Assembly (NCBI GenBank): GCA_029565465.1
Contig: JAKQOD010000491.1
Location: 1-54,042, forward strand
Direction of reading: 5' to 3'
Origin: Deltaproteobacteria bacterium
GTDB lineage: Bacteria > Myxococcota_A > Polyangia > Haliangiales > Haliangiaceae
Length of the DNA: 54,042 nt
The notes below the pieces were generated by a model. That model was not told the origin of the DNA. It searched no databases and worked only from the letters and a program-made list of their open reading frames with translations. Both the position numbers and the translations under genes were made by a program. Below, piece after piece: positions 42,324-50,794 of the stretch (position 1 is its first letter; the number at the start of each line of letters is the position of its first letter).

Positions 42324-45221
42324 ATGGAGAAACGACGCGACACCCTGGGGGGTGTTGAAACCGCGGCCGCTTCGTCGCCATTTCATCGGGCGTTGCCGCT
42401 TGGCGGCGCAGATACCTACGTTTCCACGCCTGGGCTATCACCGTCGTCACCGTCGTCACCGTCGTCGCGATCCAAAGCGAATCCGGGTCGGGTCAATCTC
42501 GATTTTGAGCCGGGCACCATGGTGCACCAATTCGAAGTAATTCGCGAACTCGGCCGTGGTGGTATGGGGACCGTGCTTTTGGCACGCGACAACAAGCTTG
42601 CACGTTTGGTTGCGCTGAAATTTTTAGGGCTCACCGGTGGCGACCTGGCCCAACGATTTATCGTCGAAGCCAGGTCCACCGCTAGCTGCTCGCACGAGAA
42701 CATCGTCGTCATTTATCAAGTCGATGAGTGGCAAGGCGCGCCGTACATGGCGCTTGAGTATCTCGAAGGTACGACGCTCGAAGAGACGTTGTTGCGCCAG
42801 CGGCCGTCGGTGCCACGCGTGGTGGAAATTGCAACGGCAGTTACCCGTGCGTTGGCACGTGCGCACGGTTTGGGCTTTGTGCATTGTGATCTGAAACCAG
42901 CCAATATTCTGCTGACCCGCGATGGCAACATCAAGGTGCTCGATTTTGGCATTGCCCGCATCATGAAAGGCGCCAGTGCCGACCAGCGCTTGGCCGAAAT
43001 GCATCGGGAACTTTCGCGTGGGCTCAATCTCAGCGTCGAGGACACCGGGGTCAGTGGCACATTGCCGTATATGTCGTTTGAGCAGTGGGGGCTTGGCGAG
43101 ATCGACCATCGCACCGATATCTGGGCGATGGGCATCATCTTGTGGGAAGCACTTACCGGGTTGCATCCACTCGGCGCCGTGTCGATGGAAACGATCATGG
43201 AAGCGATCGCGAACATCGACGCACCGTTGCCGTCGCTCGCAAGTGTTGCGCCGCATCTGCCCGAAGCGTTGGTTGCGATTGTTGACCGCTGCTTAGCGAA
43301 AGAAAAAAACGGGCGTTTTGCCAACACCAGCGAACTGTTGGCAGCCCTCGAACAGCTTAATTTCTTACGTCGCGAGCACCACCACGCCGAGGAGCTTTCG
43401 CCGTTTTTGGGCATGGCTGCTTTTCAAGAAGCCAACGCCGAAATGTTTTTCGGCCGTGAACGCGAAGTTGCCGAAGCCGTGGCTCGGCTTACCGACAAAC
43501 CGTTGCTGGTGTTGGCAGGCCCATCTGGCATTGGCAAATCGTCATTTGTTCGAGCCGGGTTAGTACCTGCACTCAAGCAAGCCGGCGCCTGGCACATTGG
43601 GATCGCGCGACCCGGGCGGCGGCCGTTGGAAGAGTTGGTTAACACGGTGTTGCACGTGTTGCGCGGTGATACGCGCAATCGTATGGCTGCGGGCACTATC
43701 GACGAATTGTACAGCCAAGCACGCAACGAGCCCGGCGCGCTCGGTGCTTTGTTGCGCACACACGCGCGTACGACATCGCGCCGCGTGTTGATCTTCATCG
43801 ATCAGTTCGAAGAAACGTTTACGTTGAGTGACCCCGAAGAACGCGACGTTTACCTAGCGTGTCTGTTGGGGCTTGCCGACGATGCGAGTTCGCCTCTGCG
43901 ACTGACGGTTTCGATTCGGTCCGACTTTTTGGATCGCATGGGTGAAAATCCAGTGTTGCGCGATCGGATGGCCGAAGGGTTGATGTTTATGCAACCGCTT
44001 GGCGCGGTTGGGCTCAAAGATGCGCTGCAGCGGCCCGTCGCATTGTTGGGCTATGCATTCGAAGCGCCTATCGTCGAGCAGATGGTGGCTTCGTTGAACA
44101 AGGCAGCGGGCGCATTGCCATTGTTGCAGTTCTGCGCCGAGCAGCTTTGGTTGCGGCGCGATCAACGCAGGCAGCTGTTGACCCAGCAAAGTTATCTCGA
44201 AATCGGCGGCATCGAAGGTGCGCTAGCGCAACATGCGGAAGGCCTGGTGCGCGAGTTTCCTGCCGCATCGCAACGTTTGTTACGTGCCGTGTTGGCGCGT
44301 TTGGTGACAGCCGAAGGCACCCGGGCCGTGGTCGAGCGCGCCGAACTAGAACAACTAGGGCCGCCCGAGCAGGTGCGGCCGTTGTTAGATCGCTTGGTGA
44401 ATGCGCGGTTGCTATCGGCCGACGTCGAAGACGCCAACACACGGGTTGAACTCATTCACGAGTCGTTGATTACGCATTGGCCATCGCTCAAACGTTGGCG
44501 CGATGAATCCGGCGAAGACGCAGCGTTTCTCCATGAGCTGCGGCCGATGGCAAAACAGTGGGATACCAAGGGCCGTCCGGCCGGGATGTTGTGGACTGGC
44601 GATGCATTGCTTGAAGCGCGGGCATTTTTGCGACGCTACGAAGGTGCGTTGGCTGCACGCGAGAGCGGCTTTCTCGATGCTTCGATAGCCGCCGACAATC
44701 GTGCCAAAGCTCGCAAGCGCAACTTCGTGGTAGCGGGGTTCGTGCTTGCGGCTGCCATGGTGGCCGCCGCGTTGGTAGCCGTGGCAATGATTCGCACCGA
44801 GAAGGAACAGGCTGCAAAGCAACGCGACAAGGCGCAAGCCGCGGAAGCTGCAGTCAAAGATCAGATGCACCAGTTGCAAGCGGCGCAAGCTTCGCAAATC
44901 GAAGCGGAAGCACTGCAGAAGGCGGCCGAAGCAAAGCGGATCGCAGCGGAACAAGCGGCGCTGGCGGAAAAAGGCCAAAAAGAATTCGTCGAACAAAAGC
45001 TGCAAGATCAGGAAAAGCAGAGCCGCGATGAACTGTTAGCAAACGTGCAAAAATTGGATCGAGCGCTCGCCGAAGCAACAGCCGCTAAGAAGGCCGCCGT
45101 CGACGCAGCCAAACGCGCCGAAGCCAGCAGCGCGGAGTTGGCCCAAAAGCTCGCAGCCGAAAGACGGCGAAACGAAGAATTAGAAAAGAAAGCCAAAGGG
45201 CTCGTAAAGGTGATCGATTGA
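42324..45221 (+). CDS. Ser/Thr kinase - STAND NTPase - TM - coiled-coil fusion
   Basis: 965 residues. A Ser/Pro-rich head (1-65) precedes a kinase domain (about 70-345): Gly loop ELGRGGMGTV (77-82), catalytic Lys99, HCDLKPANI (188-196) and DFGIAR (207). HCD replaces HRD, and SFEQ stands where APEQ is usual. From about 358 the sequence SPFLGMAAFQEANAEMFFG and Walker A GPSGIGKSSF (399-408), with a Walker-B-like LIFIDQFEETF, define an nSTAND-type NTPase. One membrane helix (about 800-824) is followed by a 135-residue coiled coil rich in Ala, Glu, Gln and Lys. The stop shares a base with the start of the next gene, so the kinase and the giant lipoprotein are made together. Kinase substrates unknown. 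Confidence 0.85.
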   Translation: MEKRRDTLGGVETAAASSPFHRALPLGGADTYVSTPGLSPSSPSSPSSRSKANPGRVNLDFEPGTMVHQFEVIRELGRGGMGTVLLARDNKLARLVALKFLGLTGGDLAQRFIVEARSTASCSHENIVVIYQVDEWQGAPYMALEYLEGTTLEETLLRQRPSVPRVVEIATAVTRALARAHGLGFVHCDLKPANILLTRDGNIKVLDFGIARIMKGASADQRLAEMHRELSRGLNLSVEDTGVSGTLPYMSFEQWGLGEIDHRTDIWAMGIILWEALTGLHPLGAVSMETIMEAIANIDAPLPSLASVAPHLPEALVAIVDRCLAKEKNGRFANTSELLAALEQLNFLRREHHHAEELSPFLGMAAFQEANAEMFFGREREVAEAVARLTDKPLLVLAGPSGIGKSSFVRAGLVPALKQAGAWHIGIARPGRRPLEELVNTVLHVLRGDTRNRMAAGTIDELYSQARNEPGALGALLRTHARTTSRRVLIFIDQFEETFTLSDPEERDVYLACLLGLADDASSPLRLTVSIRSDFLDRMGENPVLRDRMAEGLMFMQPLGAVGLKDALQRPVALLGYAFEAPIVEQMVASLNKAAGALPLLQFCAEQLWLRRDQRRQLLTQQSYLEIGGIEGALAQHAEGLVREFPAASQRLLRAVLARLVTAEGTRAVVERAELEQLGPPEQVRPLLDRLVNARLLSADVEDANTRVELIHESLITHWPSLKRWRDESGEDAAFLHELRPMAKQWDTKGRPAGMLWTGDALLEARAFLRRYEGALAARESGFLDASIAADNRAKARKRNFVVAGFVLAAAMVAAALVAVAMIRTEKEQAAKQRDKAQAAEAAVKDQMHQLQAAQASQIEAEALQKAAEAKRIAAEQAALAEKGQKEFVEQKLQDQEKQSRDELLANVQKLDRALAEATAAKKAAVDAAKRAEASSAELAQKLAAERRRNEELEKKAKGLVKVID

Positions 45222-48031
45222 TGCTGTTTACATCCGGGCGCACAGTTCTTGGGAAAGTGCTGCGTTTTGGTGCGCTTGGCGCGTTGGCGCTTGCCGCCGC
45301 TGGTTGTTTACAAACGCCGACGGTTGATTGTGGCAATGGTCTTATCTGTGCCGACGGGCAAGTCTGTTTTCAAGCAAGCGCCACGACCGCCGTTTTCTGT
45401 GCGACTCAGAACCAGATCGCTGCCTGCACTAACGACAATGGCGCGCCCAAGCCCGACGGTACGTTATGCGGCGACGCTGGTAGCCTTGATCGCTGCGCTA
45501 ACGGTTTTTGCCAACCGTCGCTTTGTGGCAACGGTGAGATCGATACCCAAATTGGCGAAGCGTGCGACGGCGACGATGTTTCGTTACTGCAGTCATGTAG
45601 CCAACGCGGCTATGATACCGGCGTAGTGAGCTGTGCAGCGTGCGATGTCGACACCGACACCTGTCTGAGCTACTGCGGCGACGGTGTAGCGGATGCCGAT
45701 GAAGAGTGCGATGGCATCGACGTTAATGCGCAGTTGAACTTTGCATGCAGCGCCTTTGGCCGTGCAGGCACCGTTACTTGTGACTCACAGTGTCGTCTTG
45801 ATGCATCGGCCTGTGCATCACCATGGCGCAGTGAGCGCATCATTACCTTGCCGCCGTTGTCCGGGGCCGGCTCTGTTGTGGCAGCGTTTGTCGTTGATGC
45901 GGCTGAGGCGTGGGTGGTTGCGCAAGCTGGCTCGCTTTCAACCATCATCTGGTGGAATGGTGACCGTTGGCTGCGGCCCAAGTTGCTTGATGCTACCCAA
46001 AGAGTGGTTGATGAAATCGCCGAGACTTGCCTCCACGTCTGGGCTATGCATGGCGCTGCATTCATCGGCTGCGAATCGGGCCTCATGCTGCAAATGAATG
46101 CCGTCGCCGATCCGTTGCGGGCAAAGCTAGATGGTCCCGTCGTCGGTATTTGGGGATTGTCAGCAACTGATGTATGGGCTGCGACCGAGGCTTCGTTGTG
46201 GCATTTTGACGGCGCGAGTTGGGTGAAGCAAATCGGTGCGGACTTGACCGCGAACAAAGCGCTCAGTGGAGATGCCGATGATGTCTTTGTTTTGACCGAG
46301 GGAGCCCTCTATCGTTGGAACCGTCAACAGGCAAGCTGGCTGATGGTTCGGCGACAATCTCTCTTGTCACCGTTCGAACGCCTACAAGTTCACAACGAAA
46401 ACGCAATTTGGCTGGCCGATGCAACGGGCTCGAAGATTTCGCAATATTCGGTGGAGCCAGATTGGCTGACAACCACCGATCTCTACCCGCACACATTTGC
46501 AGTCGGCGCGGCAAACCGTTTCCTTACAATCGATCCCACCGACAAGAAACGGGTTGAGCAATGGCAAGCCACTCGTTTCGTTGGTGAACGGCGGGATCTT
46601 GGCAGTGTGCAGTCAACCGAAGTGGGCGTCCGTGACGCAGACTTTGTGGCAGCGGGCAACGGAGCGGCATGGGCGTTTGGCAAAGACTTTCAAGAAGCCA
46701 GGGTCGGGCTGCTCGGCGATCTGCAACCCGTTTTCGTCGGTGGAGTTATCCCTGCCAGTGTTTTCGAGGCGAATCCATCCGATAGTTACACGGTCGCACA
46801 GAGCCGTACTGGTGCACTGTACTTTTCGGGTGGCCCGAACGCTAGATTCGTCTACCGCATGGATGTGCACAAGCCATCCGCTGTTTTGCAAGGTGTGCTT
46901 GGCAGCCCAGTGGTTGATCTTGCGCCGGTTAGCGCGGGTGCCGACGAAGTACTTGCCTTAACCAAAAATGGTAAGGTCATCGTGCTGACAAAAAATGAGC
47001 CGACCCAGGATTTGATCTCGGTTGGCACTCCGATCGATGCCAAAGCAATCTGGTCCGATGGGCAAACTGGCTTCGCAATGACGACCTTAGGGTTGTTGCG
47101 ATACGAAGCTGGCGGCAATTGGACGCCATTAACCCTAACGCCCGCAAGTCGGCCGCTGTTGACAAGTGTGCAGCGGATGACGGGGGGCAGTCTGAACAAC
47201 TCGTATACGCTTTGGTTGACGCCTCCAAACGCAGCCGTCGTGCAGGTTGCAAAAGTTGAAGGCAATGCCGTTACAGTTTCGGATGTCACGCTGCCGGCAG
47301 TTGGCGACGACATCGCAGCAGTTTGGAGTAATGGCTTTGACCTCTGGCTCGCTCGAAAATCATCGACGCAGCCATATCTCGCCTATTGGAATGGCACGCG
47401 CTGGACTAACTTTGTTGTGCCAAACCCGGCCGACCGTATCGTCGCATTGTGGAGCAACGGGCCAGGGGCGATCTGGGTGAGCCTTAACAATGGCGCGTTG
47501 TTGCGTTTCGATGGCAGCACATGGCAGGCGGCGTTCACGGGTGCCCTTACCAAGGGCACGTTGTTAAGCCAAACCCCGGTTGCGCTGTGGGCGTTGTTGG
47601 ATGGCAGCGCTAACCCGTTGGTTGAGATTCAAGCAGTGAATCCACCGCTCACTGGCGGCTTTTGCCCAGCGCAACAAGAGCTGTTTTGTCGCGACAGCGG
47701 ACATGGCGTCACCGCTGGGCCGCGTAGCATTTCAACCATCGTGGGTGGCCGCTACGGCAATTCCAACTACGTGCTCAATTCGCCGATCTTGGGCGACATT
47801 ACATTCGCGGGCAATTTGCCTCCAGAAGTGGAAGCCGTGTGGGCGCTGCCCGACCCGTCGGGGACGTGCCCAGCTGGCGCGCCGTTAGCCTTTGCGTCGA
47901 ATGGCACGACGGCGAGTGCGACCCGCACGTTGGGCCGTTCGCGCTACTTCTTGACGCTGCGCCCACGCGATGCAACCGACACCACCGAATATCCAGTGAC
48001 GCTTGAGTACAGCTGTCACCGCGCCGATTAG
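45221..48031 (+). CDS. Giant Cys-rich beta-propeller lipoprotein coupled to the kinase
   Basis: 936 residues; ATG 45221 overlaps the kinase stop (TGATG). The signal ends LAAAGC. The cysteine-rich head (about 30-205) has CGNGEIDTQIGEACDGDDVS and YCGDGVADADEECDGIDVNA. The middle is beta-rich with propeller words TDVWAATEASLWHFDGASW, NSYTLWLTP, GAIWVSLNNGALLRFDGSTW and FDLWLAR. The last about 130 residues repeat the unrecognised domain of the 27149 protein (PAQQELFCRDSGHG to LEYSCHRAD). It is a full-length paralogue of that protein. Anchored outside, it may be the sensory partner of the kinase's extracytoplasmic coiled coil. That link is inferred from overlap of the genes only. It ends 2 bp from the converging Kelch gene. 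Confidence 0.84.
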   Translation: MLFTSGRTVLGKVLRFGALGALALAAAGCLQTPTVDCGNGLICADGQVCFQASATTAVFCATQNQIAACTNDNGAPKPDGTLCGDAGSLDRCANGFCQPSLCGNGEIDTQIGEACDGDDVSLLQSCSQRGYDTGVVSCAACDVDTDTCLSYCGDGVADADEECDGIDVNAQLNFACSAFGRAGTVTCDSQCRLDASACASPWRSERIITLPPLSGAGSVVAAFVVDAAEAWVVAQAGSLSTIIWWNGDRWLRPKLLDATQRVVDEIAETCLHVWAMHGAAFIGCESGLMLQMNAVADPLRAKLDGPVVGIWGLSATDVWAATEASLWHFDGASWVKQIGADLTANKALSGDADDVFVLTEGALYRWNRQQASWLMVRRQSLLSPFERLQVHNENAIWLADATGSKISQYSVEPDWLTTTDLYPHTFAVGAANRFLTIDPTDKKRVEQWQATRFVGERRDLGSVQSTEVGVRDADFVAAGNGAAWAFGKDFQEARVGLLGDLQPVFVGGVIPASVFEANPSDSYTVAQSRTGALYFSGGPNARFVYRMDVHKPSAVLQGVLGSPVVDLAPVSAGADEVLALTKNGKVIVLTKNEPTQDLISVGTPIDAKAIWSDGQTGFAMTTLGLLRYEAGGNWTPLTLTPASRPLLTSVQRMTGGSLNNSYTLWLTPPNAAVVQVAKVEGNAVTVSDVTLPAVGDDIAAVWSNGFDLWLARKSSTQPYLAYWNGTRWTNFVVPNPADRIVALWSNGPGAIWVSLNNGALLRFDGSTWQAAFTGALTKGTLLSQTPVALWALLDGSANPLVEIQAVNPPLTGGFCPAQQELFCRDSGHGVTAGPRSISTIVGGRYGNSNYVLNSPILGDITFAGNLPPEVEAVWALPDPSGTCPAGAPLAFASNGTTASATRTLGRSRYFLTLRPRDATDTTEYPVTLEYSCHRAD

Positions 48032-48033
48032 CG

Positions 48034-50499
48034 CTAGTGGCAATCCGTTGGGCATAGTAGCGCTGTTTCCAAACTGAGGTTGCACTCACCGTCGCCGCAG
48101 CGCGGGGCTGTCTTGTCGCACGACACATACGGCGGACACATCGGTGTGCAAACACCCCAACAGTCCGGATCGGCGCAACCCGCCAATCCATCACCGTCGG
48201 TATCGAGGTCAGCCGAGAGACAGATTTCGGCAGGGCTATCGGCCGAACGATACTCCAAGGCCCAAATGTCATTGACCTCACGTTCGCCCGTGCTGCCACC
48301 GAACAATACAAAGCGCGCATTAACCGCATCGTATGCCATGCCTGTCTCATCTAACGAGGGCGGCGTAGTTGCTAATAGGTGTCGTTGCCAAGCGCTGCCG
48401 TCCCATTCCCACAGGTCGCGTCGAACAATTTGATTGCTGCTACCGCCAAACACCACCACTTTGGCCCGCACTGGATCGTATGCAAGCGCTGCGTTGACGC
48501 GCGCCGGTGGGCCTGCTGCGGCTGTTGCTTTTAGGGTCCAACTACCAGCGTTGTTATCCCATTCCCAGGTGCCACTCAACGACACCAGCACTGCGCGGCC
48601 GCGCCGCTGATCAAACACAACCTTATCACCATTCGCGCGGGAAGCGTTTTGGGCCGGCGGCGGCGTGCGATCGATCCACTGCCCATTGGCACCATCCCAC
48701 TCCCATACTTCGTTCACCACCGCGTCGTTTGTGTCAACACCGCCCGAAAGCAACACGCGCTTGCGCACCGTATCGAACGTCATTGTCGCCGAGAAACTCG
48801 GTGTTGGGCGTGGTCCTGCGCTCGGCGTCCGCTCTGTCCACCTGGCGTTCTTTCCGAATGGGTCACCACCGAAGTCGAATTCCCATACATCATCATATCT
48901 TATGTTGGCGTTTTGCGAGTTGCTCGCAATACCGCCCCACACCACCAACTTGTTGCGCACCGGATCAAATGCACTGGCATGATACCTGCGCGGCGATGGT
49001 GCTACTGGAGGATTGAGGAGGTGCCATAGGCCATTACGATAGTACCAGGTGTCGCCTAGATCGACGCCTCCTGAGACGCCGCCGAACATAATCAAGGCTC
49101 CGACGTTTACGTTGTAGTCAAGCGAGTGGCCCGCGCGACGTCCTGGCATCGACGAGCTTTGAATCTGGTTTGATGTGCCGGACTCGTTCACCCAGTATGT
49201 CTTGCCGTCGTAACGGTCGTCCTCAGTGTGGTAGTCACCGCCAAAAAGCAAGAATGCACCTTTGGCTGAATCGTATTGCATTGATGAACCAGGCAACGTC
49301 GTGGTGCCAGGCAACCGCGACCAATCCGTACCATCCCATGTCCACCGGTCGTTACTAGTACTGTACAACGTTAACTCGGCATCATCCGAATAGGCCATCG
49401 GTTGGAATATTTGCAGTGGCGGCACATGTGCCGACGTGCGCTTCAACCAATCAGCGCCGTCCCATTCCCAAGTGTCATTGGAAAAAGGCGGGATGGCTAT
49501 GCCGCCTATCATCACTAGCCGCTGGCGCTTTCGGTCGTTGCTGAGTTGGCCAAAGCCCCGTCCTGGCGGCCGTGTTGAATTGGTAGCTTCATTCCATTCG
49601 CTGCCATTCCAAAGCCAGGTGTCACTAAGCCCAGGGACGCCGCCGAAAAGTACAACTTCGCCACGCGCGGCATCGAAGGCCATCGCTGCGCCATAACGCG
49701 CCGATGGATGTACGGCTGGGGTCTTATTGGTCCAGGTTGCGCCATCCCAGATCCAGGTGTCGTCAAACTGAGTAGACGCGGACGATTGGCCACCGAACAT
49801 TACGATTTGCTGGCGGACTTCGTCGTATGCCATCACGTGGTTCTTGCGTGCCGGCGGCGCATCAAGAACCCGCATGTAGTGCCAATCCATGCCGTCAAAC
49901 TCCCAGGTTTCATCAAGTACGCCTTGCGCATTTTGGCCACCGAATAGAACCATTCGTTTGCGTTGTCGATCGAACGCCATGGCGGCGTATGCTCGCGGGA
50001 GCGGTGGCGCCGCTGCAATGTCGGCCCAACGCAGTTCTTCTTGTAAGCACTGCGATGAACAGCCATCGCGGCCAAGGCCGTACTGACCGGTATCGCAGTG
50101 TTCGCCGCGCGCACGGTCAATATATTCGTTGCCGCAAACGCCAGTCGAGCGGCAATCTTCGGTGCAGTATCCCGTTGGCGAGCTGGCATTGCCGTCACAA
50201 ACTTCACCTGCAGCCGGGTCAACGTATGCGTCGCCACAACGCTGTGGAAAACAAACACCGCCTTTACAATTGCCTGGCGTTGCACCAACCGCGCACGGCT
50301 GATTTTCTAATGCACCTGCACATGCCGTATAGTTTTCATCGGTGGCGCACAACGTGATCGATTCGACCCGAACACATGTCGTGCCTGTCGCACACACGGA
50401 CCCGTCATCGCAGGTCACGATCGGGGCTTGGAGGCAGCCTGCAACGACCCCCAACAACAGGGGCACCACCAAACAGGTGCGCGAAAACATCAAACGCAT
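48034..50499 (-). CDS. Kelch-repeat Cys-rich lipoprotein
   Basis: 821 residues from ATG 50499. The signal ends LLGVVAGC and the mature start LQAPIVTCDDGSVCATGTTC matches the heads of the two propeller lipoproteins. Disulfide repeats follow, including CGNEYIDRARGEHCDTG. From about 165 to 770 at least ten Kelch-type units are visible, each with a Val-x-x-Phe-Gly-Gly core and a Trp-x-Trp-Asp-Gly closing, for example REVVLFGGVPG-type, KRMVLFGGQNAQG and KVVVFGGSSN. That is enough for one or two propellers. The end holds Cys-rich CGDGECNLSLETALLCPTDC. It has no copy of the C-terminal domain shared by the two propeller paralogues. Probably outer-surface; ligand unknown. Confidence 0.85.
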   Translation of the reverse strand: MRLMFSRTCLVVPLLLGVVAGCLQAPIVTCDDGSVCATGTTCVRVESITLCATDENYTACAGALENQPCAVGATPGNCKGGVCFPQRCGDAYVDPAAGEVCDGNASSPTGYCTEDCRSTGVCGNEYIDRARGEHCDTGQYGLGRDGCSSQCLQEELRWADIAAAPPLPRAYAAMAFDRQRKRMVLFGGQNAQGVLDETWEFDGMDWHYMRVLDAPPARKNHVMAYDEVRQQIVMFGGQSSASTQFDDTWIWDGATWTNKTPAVHPSARYGAAMAFDAARGEVVLFGGVPGLSDTWLWNGSEWNEATNSTRPPGRGFGQLSNDRKRQRLVMIGGIAIPPFSNDTWEWDGADWLKRTSAHVPPLQIFQPMAYSDDAELTLYSTSNDRWTWDGTDWSRLPGTTTLPGSSMQYDSAKGAFLLFGGDYHTEDDRYDGKTYWVNESGTSNQIQSSSMPGRRAGHSLDYNVNVGALIMFGGVSGGVDLGDTWYYRNGLWHLLNPPVAPSPRRYHASAFDPVRNKLVVWGGIASNSQNANIRYDDVWEFDFGGDPFGKNARWTERTPSAGPRPTPSFSATMTFDTVRKRVLLSGGVDTNDAVVNEVWEWDGANGQWIDRTPPPAQNASRANGDKVVFDQRRGRAVLVSLSGTWEWDNNAGSWTLKATAAAGPPARVNAALAYDPVRAKVVVFGGSSNQIVRRDLWEWDGSAWQRHLLATTPPSLDETGMAYDAVNARFVLFGGSTGEREVNDIWALEYRSADSPAEICLSADLDTDGDGLAGCADPDCWGVCTPMCPPYVSCDKTAPRCGDGECNLSLETALLCPTDCH

Positions 50500-50683
50500 T
50501 CGCACATGTTAGACCTAGCGCGCGAAAAACAGAATAGGGATATTTCCGACGACGACCGACTTGCAGAGCGGACCCCACACGTTGGCGTTTTCAGCGGACA
50601 CAACAAGAAACAGTTCGCGTGAGAATCGGGGGCGGCCGAGTTTAGTTGCTTTGGCTCGCCACATCCGTGGATGCAGTTTTGCA

Positions 50684-50696
50684 GGACAAATTGTCC
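50684..50696. promoter_or_regulatory. Palindrome GGACAA-A-TTGTCC
   Basis: A perfect 13-base palindrome with one central base lies in the 295-bp divergent region (50500-50794) between the Kelch lipoprotein and the GGDEF/EAL gene. It is about 100 bases before the latter's start, suitable for a dimeric regulator. The rest of the gap shows no gene or clear promoter consensus. Confidence 0.4.
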
Positions 50697-50794
50697 GGGG
50701 GCTGCGCCGATTAGCGCGCTGCGGCATTGTGGCGCTCAGGCGTCGCCGGCCCAAGCTCTTGACCGAGTGACGAAAATCGGGTGACTCTACCGAG

